DNA of 64,000 nt, taken from positions 682,001 to 746,000 of the forward strand of contig NZ_JAEKJT010000001.1 in assembly GCF_017303055.1 (NCBI RefSeq), in the 5' to 3' direction. Shown here piece after piece: positions 8,621 through 17,970 of this stretch (within the stretch, counting starts at the first letter, position 1; each line of letters starts with the position of its first letter). Below the pieces are notes generated by a model. It ran no database searches. It was not told where the DNA came from and saw nothing but the letters and a program-made list of their open reading frames with translations. Both the position numbers and the translations under genes were made by a program. The DNA comes from Halomonas litopenaei. GTDB lineage: Bacteria > Pseudomonadota > Gammaproteobacteria > Pseudomonadales > Halomonadaceae.

Positions 8621-10171
8621 TTATGCCGTCTCAGGTGTCAGGACTTGCTGATGCAGGGTGGCGCCTTCCACGTCCTTGAGGGTAACGGTCAGGGCCAGGC
8701 TGTCACCGTCCAGGTCGACCTGGCCGAAGAACTGGTACCCCTCGCTTGGCGGCAGGTTGACGCGACCATCGGCGGGGGCCTTCTGGAACACCACTTGCGG
8801 CCCGAAGGTGCCGTCCAGTGTGTTGGGACCAAAGGTGCCTGCGTGAAGCGGTCCGCTGACGAACTCCCAGAACGGGGTGAAGTGCTTGAAGCTGGCGCGC
8901 TCCGGTGCGTAATGGTGAGCGGCGGTATAGTGCACGTCGGCGGTCAGCCAGACCACATTGGTAATGCGGTGGTCGGCGATGGCCTTGAGCAAACGCGCAA
9001 TCTCATGCTCACGGCCGGACGGCAACCCATCATCTGCGTTGGCGACCGCTTCAAAGTTGTCGCCATCACCGACCACCAGGCCGACTGGCATGTCCGAGGC
9101 AATGATCTTCCAGGTGGCCGTCGATGCCTTCAGTGCCTCGATCAGCTCATCCACCTGGCGCTGCCCCATCAAGGCCGATGCCGGGTCCGTGGCGGCCTGC
9201 TGATTGGTGCTGTTGGCGGCGCGATGGGTGCGCATGTCGAGCATGAACATCTCGAGCTCTGGCCCATAGTGGAAACGCCGGCGGATCATCTCCGGGGCTT
9301 CTGGCCGCTGACGAATCGGCATGTGTTCCAGGAAGGCGCGACGCGCTCGAGCCGCCAGCAGGGAGACGTTCTTTTCGCTGTAGCGGGGATCATCAAGGAT
9401 TTCCCCGGGGTACCAGTTGTTGACCGTCTCGTGATCATCCCATTGGGCAAACATCGGCACCTGGGCATTGAAGCGCTTGAGGTTGTCATCCAGCAGGTTG
9501 TAGACATACTGGCCGCGGTACTCTTCCAGGGTCTCGGCAACCTTGCTCTTGGCTTCGGTCATGCGATTGCGCCAGACGCTACCGTCTTCCAGATTGACCG
9601 TTTCCTCGAGCGGGCCGTCGGCGTAGATAGTGTCCCCGGAGTGCAGGAAGAAGTCCGGAGACTGCTTGAGCATGGTGTCGTAGATACGCATGCCGCCCCG
9701 TGACTCATCGATGCCCCAGCCTTGACCGACGGTATCCCCGGACCACACGAAGCGCACCGAGCGTGCGCGCTGGCCTGGCATGACCAATCGGCCCACTGTG
9801 GGCTCGCTCAGGGCTCGGGCATCGCCGAGCGCTGCGTAGCGCACGCGGTAATGCACTTCTTCCATGTCGCCCAGCCCGGTGATATCCAGCTTCGTGGTCA
9901 GGCCACTGGTGGGCAGGGCGGTAGGACCCTGTAACGTGCGGGCGTTGGCAAATGTCGGGTTGTCCGCGATCTCCACCAGCATCTGGGCGGGACGGTCTAC
10001 ACGGGACCAGAGAATGGCGCGGTCCTGGGTAACATCGCCGGTCATCACCCCTGAGGTCAGCAGGGGGCGGCGTGCCTCGGCTAGCACAATGCCTGGTGCT
10101 GCGGTCATCAATCCTAGTCCCGCGCCGGCCTTGAGGCCTAGGCCGAGAAACTGGCGTCGTGTGGTAAACAT
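8621..10171 (-). CDS. phoD: Alkaline phosphatase D (PhoD family), Tat-exported
   Basis: A 516-residue secreted phosphodiesterase/alkaline phosphatase. The N-terminus TTRRQFLGLGLKAG is a twin-arginine signal with the h-region ending near the LAEA cleavage site. Family metal-site motifs are present: HSGDTIYADG and QWDDHETVNNW, followed by MLDMRTHR and TADVHYTAAHHY. PhoD enzymes use Fe/Ca and release phosphate from esters outside the cytoplasm. AAGGAGAGCCCC precedes the ATG at 10171. The gene stands alone; the tandem repeat immediately upstream (10224-10313) may be regulatory. Confidence 0.9.
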   Translation of the reverse strand: MFTTRRQFLGLGLKAGAGLGLMTAAPGIVLAEARRPLLTSGVMTGDVTQDRAILWSRVDRPAQMLVEIADNPTFANARTLQGPTALPTSGLTTKLDITGLGDMEEVHYRVRYAALGDARALSEPTVGRLVMPGQRARSVRFVWSGDTVGQGWGIDESRGGMRIYDTMLKQSPDFFLHSGDTIYADGPLEETVNLEDGSVWRNRMTEAKSKVAETLEEYRGQYVYNLLDDNLKRFNAQVPMFAQWDDHETVNNWYPGEILDDPRYSEKNVSLLAARARRAFLEHMPIRQRPEAPEMIRRRFHYGPELEMFMLDMRTHRAANSTNQQAATDPASALMGQRQVDELIEALKASTATWKIIASDMPVGLVVGDGDNFEAVANADDGLPSGREHEIARLLKAIADHRITNVVWLTADVHYTAAHHYAPERASFKHFTPFWEFVSGPLHAGTFGPNTLDGTFGPQVVFQKAPADGRVNLPPSEGYQFFGQVDLDGDSLALTVTLKDVEGATLHQQVLTPETA

Positions 10172-10223
10172 GGGGCTCTCCTTGTCATACGGTCCGGGGG
10201 ATGCTGTCGTCAGCGGGCAGAGG

Positions 10224-10313
10224 TCGCGACAGGGGGCTATCGACAGGGGGCTTTCGACAGGGGCTATTGATAGGGGCTATCGAGAGAAACTACCGATAGG
10301 GACTATCAAGAGA
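10224..10313. repeat. Degenerate 13-14-bp tandem repeat upstream of phoD
   Basis: About seven copies with spacing 14, 14, 13, 13, 13 and about 13 bp, each carrying a variant of GACAGGGGGCTATC on the plus strand. Read in the phoD direction the three copies nearest the gene are CTGTCG-A/T-AAGCCCC-like, that is, PhoB-like CTGTC half-sites but with a 14-bp rather than the usual 11-bp period. Whether it binds a regulator is unknown. Confidence 0.75.
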
Positions 10314-10668
10314 CGTTGTCGACTTCCCAGATCAGGTGCCTGGCGTGGGCAATCGGTTGCGTATCAGGGTGGCGACCTGAGGCGGCAACCCGTCTTAAGC
10401 GTTGCTGCTCAGAGCCCTTCTGTTTTGTCCCCTCTGTGCTGCTCACTGATTGGACGTGCAGCCAGGCGTGGATAGCGTGGCCTGGATAGCGTGGAGTGGG
10501 TCAAACCGAGCGCTGACGACGGGAAATAGTGTCGTGCCGGCGCGTGACAAACTGATCGCAGAGATATGTCACTACGGTGTCTGGTGCCCGTGGCGATGAC
10601 AGTACCGTTAGTCGGTGGCGTCCAAGGGAGGCTTCCGAAGGAGGCTTGCGTGCAGGCGCTAACCGCCG

Positions 10669-10702
10669 GCGCCACCCGGCAGACGAGGCTCCCGGGTGGC
10701 GC
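10669..10702 (-). terminator. Hairpin downstream of the VanA-like gene
   Basis: Perfect 11-bp arms GCGCCACCCGG / CCGGGTGGCGC with a 12-nt loop, 48 bp after the stop of the minus-strand oxygenase gene. No T-run, so a factor-dependent or weak terminator is the most that can be claimed. Confidence 0.5.
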
Positions 10703-10750
10703 TGGTGGGTGTACGCGCCCGTGAGCGGGCGCCATGGCAGCGATGAAGGA

Positions 10751-11788
10751 TCAGGCAGAGTCGGTGGGTTGTTCTGCCGCGACCCGGCGCTCGACCATCT
10801 TGCGGATCCTGGCAGGGGCGTTGTCGATACCCAGACGGACTCGCTCGCGAATGCCGGTGCGATCCTGTTCCTTCTGAATTTCCTCAAGAATGTCGAGGTC
10901 CTCGTTGAAGGTCAGGGTCATCAAGTGCTCCACGTCGCGATCTACGTCGTCGTTGGTGGGGTGATAGTTGCGCACGTGCAGCCAGAAGTAGTGGGTGGTC
11001 GAGTCGCTTTCAGGCGTCAGGAAATTGAAACTGTAGGAGCGTAGTCCCTTGTCCTTGTTGTCCTCGGTAGGTTCGACGCCGGTATCGATGCCGCCGAAAT
11101 CGACGTAGGACACCGACGGCATGTGCAGGTAATAGTACTGCCAGCGGTCGGTATTCCCCTTGAAGTTACCCATCTTTTCAAACAGCGGTACTGGCGGCTC
11201 ATCCTTGATCCAGCGGTAGGCCAGCACGTGGCTGTCACCCTGTTCTACCTTGACGCTGACGTCGCTGGCGCTGGCACCACCAATAGTACGCTTGTGCACA
11301 TAGGTCGTATGGGCTGGATCCACCAGGTTGTCGGTGATGTTCAGATAGTTCGACTTGAAGTGCAGATACTGGCCATCCACCAGTCCCCAGCCGTCTTCAC
11401 CGTAGTGGGGCACCTCCACAATCTGCGAGGGGTCGGCAAGCTCTGGTTCACCCATCCAGATCCATACGGCGTTGTAGCGTTCCACGACCGGGAAGGCTCG
11501 CACCTTGGCGCTGGGCGGAATATTGGGCTGTCCAGGGATGCGCGAACACTTGCCTGTGCAGTCGAACATCATGCCGTGGTAACCACATTCGACCTCGTCG
11601 CCTTTCAACTCGCCCAACGATAGTGGCGCCAGCTTGTGAGGGCAGCTGTCGAGAAGGGCGGCGGGTTCGCCGTTCTCGCGGCGATACATGACCACGGGTT
11701 CATTGAGAATGGTGCGTGGCAGTAGCTTGCGCTGCACTTCTTCGCTCCAGGCGGCGACGTACCAGGCATTGCGAATGAATTGAGCCAT
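10751..11788 (-). CDS. vanA: Rieske non-heme iron oxygenase, vanillate O-demethylase oxygenase-like
   Basis: A 345-residue oxygenase subunit. The Rieske [2Fe-2S] ligands are Cys49-x-His51 and Cys68-x-x-His71; the mononuclear iron site NLVDPAHTTYVH gives Asp157, His160 and His165. The late TPESDSTTHYFW segment parallels the TPESD-x-x-x-YFW of VanA proteins. These enzymes remove methyl groups from methoxylated aromatics (vanillate to protocatechuate plus formaldehyde) using electrons from a VanB reductase, which is encoded just upstream. Divergence from classical VanA means a different methoxy- or hydroxy-aromatic substrate is possible; the symbol is tentative. Confidence 0.78.
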   Translation of the reverse strand: MAQFIRNAWYVAAWSEEVQRKLLPRTILNEPVVMYRRENGEPAALLDSCPHKLAPLSLGELKGDEVECGYHGMMFDCTGKCSRIPGQPNIPPSAKVRAFPVVERYNAVWIWMGEPELADPSQIVEVPHYGEDGWGLVDGQYLHFKSNYLNITDNLVDPAHTTYVHKRTIGGASASDVSVKVEQGDSHVLAYRWIKDEPPVPLFEKMGNFKGNTDRWQYYYLHMPSVSYVDFGGIDTGVEPTEDNKDKGLRSYSFNFLTPESDSTTHYFWLHVRNYHPTNDDVDRDVEHLMTLTFNEDLDILEEIQKEQDRTGIRERVRLGIDNAPARIRKMVERRVAAEQPTDSA

Positions 11789-11866
11789 GGTGTTTCTCCT
11801 CTCTTGTTATTCGGTCGTGTTTTTCGGTGGTATCTACTCGATGGGGCTATCAATGGATCAAGGGGG

Positions 11867-12841
11867 TTACGCTTTGAGTGACAGACTGGGGGTTGTGGAT
11901 CGCGATACGCAGATGCACATGGAACTATTTGACTCGTGGTCTTCTTCGCTCAGGCAGTAGTCGCGGTGCTCTGGGGTGCCGTCGATGACGTCCACCGCGC
12001 AGACCCCGCACTCACCGCGATTGCAGTCGTACAAGGGGTCCAGGCCGGCGGCGATCATCACTTCGAGAATGGTCTTGTCGGGCGGCACCTCGAGGGTCAT
12101 GCCGGATTCGGTCAGTTCAACCTGGAAGCCGGTGTCACCTGTCTGCTGTGCGGTACTCGCAAACAGTTCAAAATGCACCTGTTCCGCTTCCCAACCGTTG
12201 GCCTTGGCCGTTGCAATGACGGCGTCGATCAGTCCGCGAGGGCCACAGACATAGAGGTGCTTGCCGGGGGCTGGGGGGCCCATCAGGGTAGCGAGCTGCA
12301 GGCCTTTGCTCGGGTCTCCACCGTCGAAGCACAGGTGAGCATGCTGTCCGCACAGGCTTTCGATATGTGCTCGATAGGCCATAAGCCCCGGCGCTCGAGC
12401 GCCGACATGCATCTCATAAGAAGCGCCCTGTGCCTGCAACTGTGTGGCCATCGAGAGTATGGGGGTGATACCGATGCCGCCGGCGATCAGGACGTGGTGC
12501 GTGCCATCCTGTGCCAGAGGGAAGTCGTTGCGTGGACAGGATGCGCGAACAGTGACACCTTCCTTCAAACCATGCATGTAGGCGGAACCGCCGCGGCTTT
12601 CTGGCTCCAGCTGCACGGCAATCTCGTAGTGAGAGGTGGGATCCTGGCTATTGACCAGGGAGTAGGCACGCTCATCTCGGCTGCCGTCAGCTAGCTGGAC
12701 CTCTACTTTCAGGTGTGCGCCGGGAGTGAAGGCTGGCAGCGCCTGGCCGTCAGGGGATACCAGCTCGAAGGCTTTGATGGTGGGGGTCAGCTGGCGAATC
12801 CGGCGTACGGTCAGTGTGAGGCGAGTCTCTGCGGTTGGCAT
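11867..12841 (-). CDS. vanB: Phthalate-dioxygenase-reductase-type oxidoreductase, VanB-like
   Basis: A 324-residue reductase passing electrons from NAD(P)H to the Rieske oxygenase. The flavin-binding R-A-Y-S motif lies at residues 58-61, the nucleotide-binding GGIGITP at 121-127, and a C-terminal plant-type ferredoxin domain has Cys273, Cys278 and Cys281 with a distal Cys at 311. This FMN-NAD-[2Fe-2S] order is that of VanB. The ATG at 12841, preceded by AGAGAGGAAACA, is preferred; the frame runs on upstream without a good site. It is first in the minus-strand operon, 78 bp before the oxygenase gene. Confidence 0.85.
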   Translation of the reverse strand: MPTAETRLTLTVRRIRQLTPTIKAFELVSPDGQALPAFTPGAHLKVEVQLADGSRDERAYSLVNSQDPTSHYEIAVQLEPESRGGSAYMHGLKEGVTVRASCPRNDFPLAQDGTHHVLIAGGIGITPILSMATQLQAQGASYEMHVGARAPGLMAYRAHIESLCGQHAHLCFDGGDPSKGLQLATLMGPPAPGKHLYVCGPRGLIDAVIATAKANGWEAEQVHFELFASTAQQTGDTGFQVELTESGMTLEVPPDKTILEVMIAAGLDPLYDCNRGECGVCAVDVIDGTPEHRDYCLSEEDHESNSSMCICVSRSTTPSLSLKA

Positions 12842-12970
12842 TATTGTTTCCTCTCTTGGCATCACGGCTGACTCCACTGTAGGAAGCCCCGACCACGAGA
12901 AAAACGCGGATATTGGAGAAAATAATTGCGTCGATGGGATAGTGGCTGGAGTCGTGTCTGAGATGGCCCT

Positions 12971-13006
12971 CAAGAGAGCCCTTAAGAGAGCCCTTAAGAG
13001 AGCCCC
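12971..13006. repeat. Three tandem 12-bp units between the vanB-like gene and lysR
   Basis: Three back-to-back copies of (C/T)AAGAGAGCCC(T/C), differing only at their edges, in the 275-bp divergent intergenic region, about 110 bp before the lysR start. They could be a regulator-binding array or simple slippage product; the sequence alone does not decide. Confidence 0.8.
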
Positions 13007-13116
13007 GCACGACACAAGACGTCAGCTGAGCGACGGTTATGCTGGCGCTGAGCAAGGTGACGATAGCCAGGATCGGCTCTAATCGTGGGTGTCCATGGAA
13101 CAAGGAAGCGAGCGTC

Positions 13117-14025
13117 ATGACCTACCCGAATGCCAACAGCATGCTGTGGTTCGCCTGCATCGTGGATCTAGGAAGCTTCGGGCAAGCCTCTGAGCGGCTG
13201 GGAATACCCTCCAGCACCTTAAGTCGCAAGTTGAGGGAGCTGGAACGCAACCTGGGGATACGGCTCCTGGAGCGCACCACCCGGCGTATGCACCTGACCG
13301 AGGCCGGCGCAGTGTTCTATCAACACTGTGTGGCCATGCGGCGGGAAGTCGAAGATGCACAGCTGGCCGTGGGCCAGCTGCAGTCGACCCCGAGTGGTGT
13401 GCTGAAGGTGGCGTCGCTCTACACCTTTGGTTCTCAGTACCTGGCGCCGCTGTTGGGAGGTTTTCTGCAGCAGTATCCAGATATCCGCCTGCAACTGACC
13501 TTGAACGATACCGCGGTGGACCTGCTTGCCGAGGGAACGGATATCGCGCTTCATGTGGGGCCGGTGGAGCAGGGGGGCTATCGCTTTCGTAAACTGGGCG
13601 AAGCGGTGATGCGGCTGTACGCAAGCCCCACGTATCTGGACCGTCATGGACGGCCTAGACACCCGGACGAACTGGTCAACCACGTAACGCTTGCCCAGTC
13701 GCCCAACCCCGAGAGAGAGCGGGTGGTGTGGCAGCTCTGGCAGCCGGAGCATGAAGCCCTGCGTGTGCAGCTAAGGCCTGCGCTGGTCTCCAATGAACCG
13801 CTGTCGGCGCTGAACACTGCTCTTGGGGGGCATGGTATCTATTTTGGGACCTCGCTGATGGCCAGGCCCCACCTCGCGGAAGGGGCCCTGGAGGCCGTAC
13901 TGCCGTCCTGGCGTGGCCCGACGCTGGAATTCCACGCGGTGTTTCCCAGTCGTAGTGGGCTGCCACCCAAGGTGCGCGTGTTTATTGACTATCTGGCGGA
14001 GCATATAGAGGAGAGTCTGGCCTAG
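13117..14025 (+). CDS. LysR-family transcriptional regulator, probable regulator of the vanBA-like operon
   Basis: A 302-residue LysR protein: an N-terminal winged helix (DLGSFGQASERLGIPSSTLS, then KLRELERNLGIRLLERTTR) and a C-terminal effector domain. The start at 13117 follows AAGGAAG; an upstream ATG at 13039 would add 26 residues but runs across the likely operator region. Its divergent placement against the vanB-like gene is the usual LysR arrangement, so I infer control of that operon. Classical vanAB operons are governed by a GntR-type VanR, so this would be a different regulatory solution. Confidence 0.88.
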   Translation: MTYPNANSMLWFACIVDLGSFGQASERLGIPSSTLSRKLRELERNLGIRLLERTTRRMHLTEAGAVFYQHCVAMRREVEDAQLAVGQLQSTPSGVLKVASLYTFGSQYLAPLLGGFLQQYPDIRLQLTLNDTAVDLLAEGTDIALHVGPVEQGGYRFRKLGEAVMRLYASPTYLDRHGRPRHPDELVNHVTLAQSPNPERERVVWQLWQPEHEALRVQLRPALVSNEPLSALNTALGGHGIYFGTSLMARPHLAEGALEAVLPSWRGPTLEFHAVFPSRSGLPPKVRVFIDYLAEHIEESLA

Positions 14026-14085
14026 GGCTCGTCTGAAAAGTGCCTGCACTCATCGCTTACATTCAGGCTTATCGACGTTTCGGAG
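14024..14085. repeat. Dispersed intergenic repeat, copy 1
   Basis: Begins AGGGCTCGTCTGAAAAGTGC inside the lysR stop region and ends near GTTTCGGAG. Matches copy 2 at 30883-30941 with about 5 mismatches in the first 28 bp and a similar right end, at nearly the same total length (about 60 bp). No reading frame or clear terminal inverted repeat. Confidence 0.6.
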
Positions 14086-14299
14086 GAAACATTCAGAGAA
14101 ACGGGACTGAGCCGTTGGGCTTCATCGACGGTGAGCCGGGTCAGCAGGTCGTCCCGGGCCCAGGCTGAGGAGGCAACCACAGCGGATGTCCTGTCTGGGT
14201 GGATGCAGGCAGGGGCCTCGTCGCGGTATCATGGCGACTTTGCACACGGCGCCAAAGTGCCCGTGTCCCCACTCGACGAGCAAGCAGGCGTAAGTCTTC

Positions 14300-15889
14300 A
14301 TGTCCAACCCCAAGCAGGCCCAGGAAACCGGGCTTCGGCGTACCTTTGCCATCATCAGTCACCCGGATGCGGGTAAGACCACCATCACCGAAAAAATGCT
14401 GCTGTTCGGAAATGCCATCCAGATGGCGGGGTCGGTGAAGAGCAAGCGTGATGATCGTCATGCCACCTCGGACTGGATGAAAATGGAGCAGGAGCGGGGG
14501 ATCTCGGTGACGACCTCGGTCATGCAGTTCCCCTATGGCGGACGCATGGTCAACCTGCTCGACACCCCCGGGCACGAAGACTTCTCTGAAGATACCTATC
14601 GCACCCTGACCGCGGTGGACTCTGCCCTGATGGTCATCGATGGCGCCAAGGGGGTCGAGGATCGCACCATCAAGCTGATGGAGGTCTGCCGCCTGCGTAC
14701 CACCCCGATCCTGACCTTCGTCAACAAGATGGACCGCGATATCCGTGACCCCATAGAGGTGATGGACGAGGTCGAGACCGTGCTGAACATCCAGTGCGCG
14801 CCCATGACCTGGCCGATCGGGATGGGGCGCCAGTTCAAGGGCGTCTATCACCTCTACAATGATGTCATTCACCTCTACACCCAGGGGCAGGGCAACCGAA
14901 TCCCCGATGACAAGCGCATCGAGGGATTGGACAGCCCCGAGGTCGACGCCGTGCTCGGGGAAGATGTGGCTGAAGAACTGCGCATGGAGGTAGAGCTGGT
15001 GCGCGGTGCTTCCCATACGTTCGACCTTGAGGCGTACCGCCGTGGGGAGCTGACGCCGGTGTACTTTGGTACAGCGATGGGTAACTTTGGTGTGCGCGAG
15101 ATGCTCGATGGCTTTGTCGAGTACGCGCCGCCGCCCCAATCGCGGGAGACCGATGTGCGCGAGGTGCCCGCTGAAGACGAGCGCTTCACTGGGTTCGTGT
15201 TCAAGATCCAGGCCAACATGGATCCCAACCACCGCGATCGCATTGCCTTCCTGCGGGTATGCTCGGGCAAGTATGAGAAGAACATGAAGATGCGCCACGT
15301 GCGTATCAAGAAGGACGTCAAGATTGCCGACGCCCTGACCTTCATGGCGGCAGACCGTGCGCATGTGGAAGAGGCCTGGCCGGGTGACATCATCGGTCTG
15401 CACAACCACGGCACGATTCAGATCGGCGATACCTTCACGCAAGGTGAGGATATGCGCTTCACCGGGATTCCGCACTTCGCACCTGAGCTGTTCAAGCGCG
15501 TGCGGCTGAAGGATCCGCTGAAGATGAAGGCCCTGCAGAAAGGCCTGCAGCAGCTGTCGGAAGAGGGGGCGACCCAGGTGTTCATGCCGGTGGACAACAA
15601 TGACCTGATCCTTGGCGCGGTGGGTACCTTGCAGTTCGATGTGGTCGCCCATCGCCTGAAGGAAGAGTACAAGGTCGATTGCATCTACGAGGGCGTGAAC
15701 GTCAATACTGCGCGCTGGGTCTACTGCGACGATGCCAAGATGCTTGAGGAATTCAAGCGCAAGGCTAGTGCCAACCTGGCCATCGATGGCGGTGGTTATC
15801 TCACCTATATCGCGCCGACCCGGGTCAACCTGCAGATGACCCAGGAGCGCTGGCCGGACATTCGATTCCGCGAGACCCGCGAGCACTGA
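14300..15889 (+). CDS. prfC: Peptide chain release factor 3
   Basis: A 529-residue translational GTPase that recycles RF1/RF2 from the ribosome after termination. G-domain motifs are complete: SHPDAGKTT (P-loop), DTPGHEDF (G3), NKMDRD (G4), with the effector region around [13 protein letters not shown]. Length and the C-terminal EEYKVDC / RWVYCDD region match RF3, not EF-G or LepA. The ATG at 14300 yields a start ([15 protein letters not shown]) typical of the family. It is followed after one base by the TatD gene, so the two are probably one transcript. Confidence 0.96.
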   Translation: MSNPKQAQETGLRRTFAIISHPDAGKTTITEKMLLFGNAIQMAGSVKSKRDDRHATSDWMKMEQERGISVTTSVMQFPYGGRMVNLLDTPGHEDFSEDTYRTLTAVDSALMVIDGAKGVEDRTIKLMEVCRLRTTPILTFVNKMDRDIRDPIEVMDEVETVLNIQCAPMTWPIGMGRQFKGVYHLYNDVIHLYTQGQGNRIPDDKRIEGLDSPEVDAVLGEDVAEELRMEVELVRGASHTFDLEAYRRGELTPVYFGTAMGNFGVREMLDGFVEYAPPPQSRETDVREVPAEDERFTGFVFKIQANMDPNHRDRIAFLRVCSGKYEKNMKMRHVRIKKDVKIADALTFMAADRAHVEEAWPGDIIGLHNHGTIQIGDTFTQGEDMRFTGIPHFAPELFKRVRLKDPLKMKALQKGLQQLSEEGATQVFMPVDNNDLILGAVGTLQFDVVAHRLKEEYKVDCIYEGVNVNTARWVYCDDAKMLEEFKRKASANLAIDGGGYLTYIAPTRVNLQMTQERWPDIRFRETREH

Positions 15890-15890
15890 C

Positions 15891-16670
15891 ATGTTGATCG
15901 ACGCCCATTGTCATCTGGACAACGCGGCATTTGATCCCGATCGTGACGCTGTCCTGGCCAGGGCGCGTCACGCCGGCGTCGATCAACTGGTGGTGGCGGG
16001 CACCCATCGCCAAGGATGGCAGGCAACCCTGCAGCAGAGCCATCACGATCGTGTGCATGTTTGCCTGGGGTTACACCCGGTGTTTCTTGCCCATCATCAC
16101 CTGAGTGGTGGTGACGACGATCTGGCGGCGCTGGCACGGGCCCTGGATCAGCATCCCGAGTGTGCCGCCGTGGGTGAATGCGGTATCGATGCCCGCTTTG
16201 GCGATACTCTCGAGCAGCAGTGGCGACTGTTCGATGCCCAGCTGGCGCTGGCCAAGGAACGCGACTTGCCGGTGGTGGTGCACTGCGTGCGGGCCAATGA
16301 CGAGGTGGCCAAGCGGCTGCGTCAGCTGGCGCTGCCGGCCGGTGGCGTCATTCATGCCTTTTCCGGGTCCGCGCAGCAGGCGAGCCGGTTCCTGGACCTG
16401 GGTTTCGTGCTGGGCCTGGGGGGAGCGGTGACCTATCCGCGCGCGGCGAGGCTGAGGCGGGCCGTCGTCTCGCTACCTGATGACGGTTTCCTGCTGGAGA
16501 GCGACAGTCCAGACATGCCGCTATGCGGCCATCAGGGGCAGCGCAACGAGCCTGCCAGGGTGGCCCAGGTATGCGACTGCGTAGCCGAGCTGCGACGGCA
16601 GACCAGCGAGCGGGTGGCAGACTGCAGCAGCGCTAACGCCCGCAGGTTGTTTCGGCTGCCACCTGGGTGA
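15891..16670 (+). CDS. TatD-family metal-dependent hydrolase (DNase-type)
   Basis: A 259-residue TIM-barrel hydrolase. The metal motif DAHCHLD lies at the start, followed by GLHPVF, a GECGID segment carrying a Glu ligand, a central VVVHCVR His, and LLESDSPDMP with the conserved Asp. TatD proteins are Mg-dependent 3'-5' exonucleases linked to DNA repair and RNA turnover; YcfH and YjjV paralogues are close, so the exact member is not named. It begins one base after the prfC stop, which suggests translational coupling. Confidence 0.9.
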   Translation: MLIDAHCHLDNAAFDPDRDAVLARARHAGVDQLVVAGTHRQGWQATLQQSHHDRVHVCLGLHPVFLAHHHLSGGDDDLAALARALDQHPECAAVGECGIDARFGDTLEQQWRLFDAQLALAKERDLPVVVHCVRANDEVAKRLRQLALPAGGVIHAFSGSAQQASRFLDLGFVLGLGGAVTYPRAARLRRAVVSLPDDGFLLESDSPDMPLCGHQGQRNEPARVAQVCDCVAELRRQTSERVADCSSANARRLFRLPPG

Positions 16671-16698
16671 TGGCAGCCTCGCTGTATCGTTCTGAGAC

Positions 16699-17727
16699 CT
16701 AGACCAGCGTCTCCGGATCAAGCCGTTCCACCGCATAGGGCAAATGCAGCAACTTGCACTTCTGGCCCTCGGCCTCAAGCGCCATCTCCTCCGCCTTGGT
16801 GTTGAGGACGGCCAACACCTCTACCTGTGCGTAGGCGTCCAAGGCGCTTGCGATGACCTCACCCTGTCGCTTTCCTTCTGCATCCAGCACGTCGGAGCCT
16901 GCAGCCGGTAATTGAGTGCCTTCAAGCTGGGCCCGGTAGAGACGCTTCTTTACCTGGCCACGGAAGTGCGCTCGGGCGACGACCTCCTGTCCGGTGTAGC
17001 AGCCTTTCTTGAAGCTGATGCCGGCCAGCCCCTCCCAGTTGAGCATCTGGGGCAAGAAGCTGTCCTGCTGGTTGGCGTCAATGAAATGCAGCCCCGCCTG
17101 AATATCCGACAGTCGCCAGACGTCATTGCCGACAATGCTGCATTGCTGCGCCAAGCGCTCGAGCAGGGACCTGGCATCTTCCTCCTGAAGCATGATGACG
17201 TAGCGATCCCGTTGGCCCGGGTGCGCCAGTACCATCAAGGTGTCCTGGGTGGCCTGATGCCATACGGCTGGCGCTTTAAGGTCACAGTCGACCTCTGCCA
17301 GCGCGGCGGCCTCCTGCCCGATCAGGCCGATCATGGCCAGATCATCCCGTTGCTGGAGGGATACCTTGTAGAAGGCGGCAAACTTGCCAAGATGGTTGGC
17401 CATTGGGGCGATCAGGCTGCGATGCATCAGCAGGCGATAGTGGTCCGGCGCGGCCTGAATGAGCTGCCCATTGGCCAGCATGCGTCCCTTGGGCGTGCAG
17501 AAGCAGGTCAATGGCGCGAAGTCGCCGTTGGCATGCTGGACCTGGGCACTGGTCTGCCCTTGCAGAAAAGCGCTGGCATCGGCGCCGGTGATGTCCAGAG
17601 CACTCAGGTGCACCAGCGGTGTGACCACGGTGCCGTCGAGGGCCTGTCGAGGCCCGTCGGGGGTAGTAAACTCGACCTGATCCGGGCCGCTGATATGACC
17701 GCCTAGCGCGGTGATCCAATCCGTCAT
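16699..17727 (-). CDS. ygfZ: YgfZ/GcvT-like folate-binding protein
   Basis: A 342-residue member of the YgfZ family, which supports repair or assembly of Fe-S enzymes such as MiaB using tetrahydrofolate. The diagnostic K-G-C-Y-x-G-Q motif is present as KKGCYTGQEVVARAHFRG, with the essential Cys. The ATG at 17727 follows ACAGGACGG; an ATG at 17781 is possible but adds 18 residues that do not resemble the family. Convergent with the TatD gene across 28 bp, with no obvious terminator between. Widespread single-copy housekeeping gene. Confidence 0.92.
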   Translation of the reverse strand: MTDWITALGGHISGPDQVEFTTPDGPRQALDGTVVTPLVHLSALDITGADASAFLQGQTSAQVQHANGDFAPLTCFCTPKGRMLANGQLIQAAPDHYRLLMHRSLIAPMANHLGKFAAFYKVSLQQRDDLAMIGLIGQEAAALAEVDCDLKAPAVWHQATQDTLMVLAHPGQRDRYVIMLQEEDARSLLERLAQQCSIVGNDVWRLSDIQAGLHFIDANQQDSFLPQMLNWEGLAGISFKKGCYTGQEVVARAHFRGQVKKRLYRAQLEGTQLPAAGSDVLDAEGKRQGEVIASALDAYAQVEVLAVLNTKAEEMALEAEGQKCKLLHLPYAVERLDPETLV

Positions 17728-17970
17728 GAGACCGTCCTGTCCGGCGGTAAGAAGTGGGCGCAGCATGTGAGCATCATGCATGTCATGCGCATGCGTGCAA
17801 TGTGAGGGCGGACCCAGTGTTTTGCAAGCACGCGACCGCCGCCTGTCGGGACGCCGTCTTGTCCCTTCCTGTATTCGAACGGTCGAGGCCGGACGATTGC
17901 GCCGCTGTCAGTCATGGCTGCCCATGCTAAGCTTTCGGGTTCGTCCACAGCGTTCAGGAAGTGATATTCG

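Larger units (their letters stand above)
10172..10750. other. 579-bp gene-free region between phoD and the VanA-like gene
   Basis: It holds the phoD leader and promoter zone with a degenerate 13-14-bp tandem repeat at 10224-10313, and a hairpin at 10669-10702 just beyond the stop of the VanA-like gene. Open frames in the middle (about 10400-10890, both strands) have no recognisable family or ribosome site and partly run into the VanA-like gene, so I do not call them genes. Confidence 0.55.

Noticed and set aside
10409-10887. Overlapping short minus-strand frames between phoD and the VanA-like gene
   Set aside because: No recognisable protein, no ribosome site, and they run into the VanA-like gene in the wrong frame.
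14141-15892. 583-codon open frame antisense to prfC
   Set aside because: GC-rich codon bias leaves the reverse frame open; prfC motifs are complete on the plus strand.
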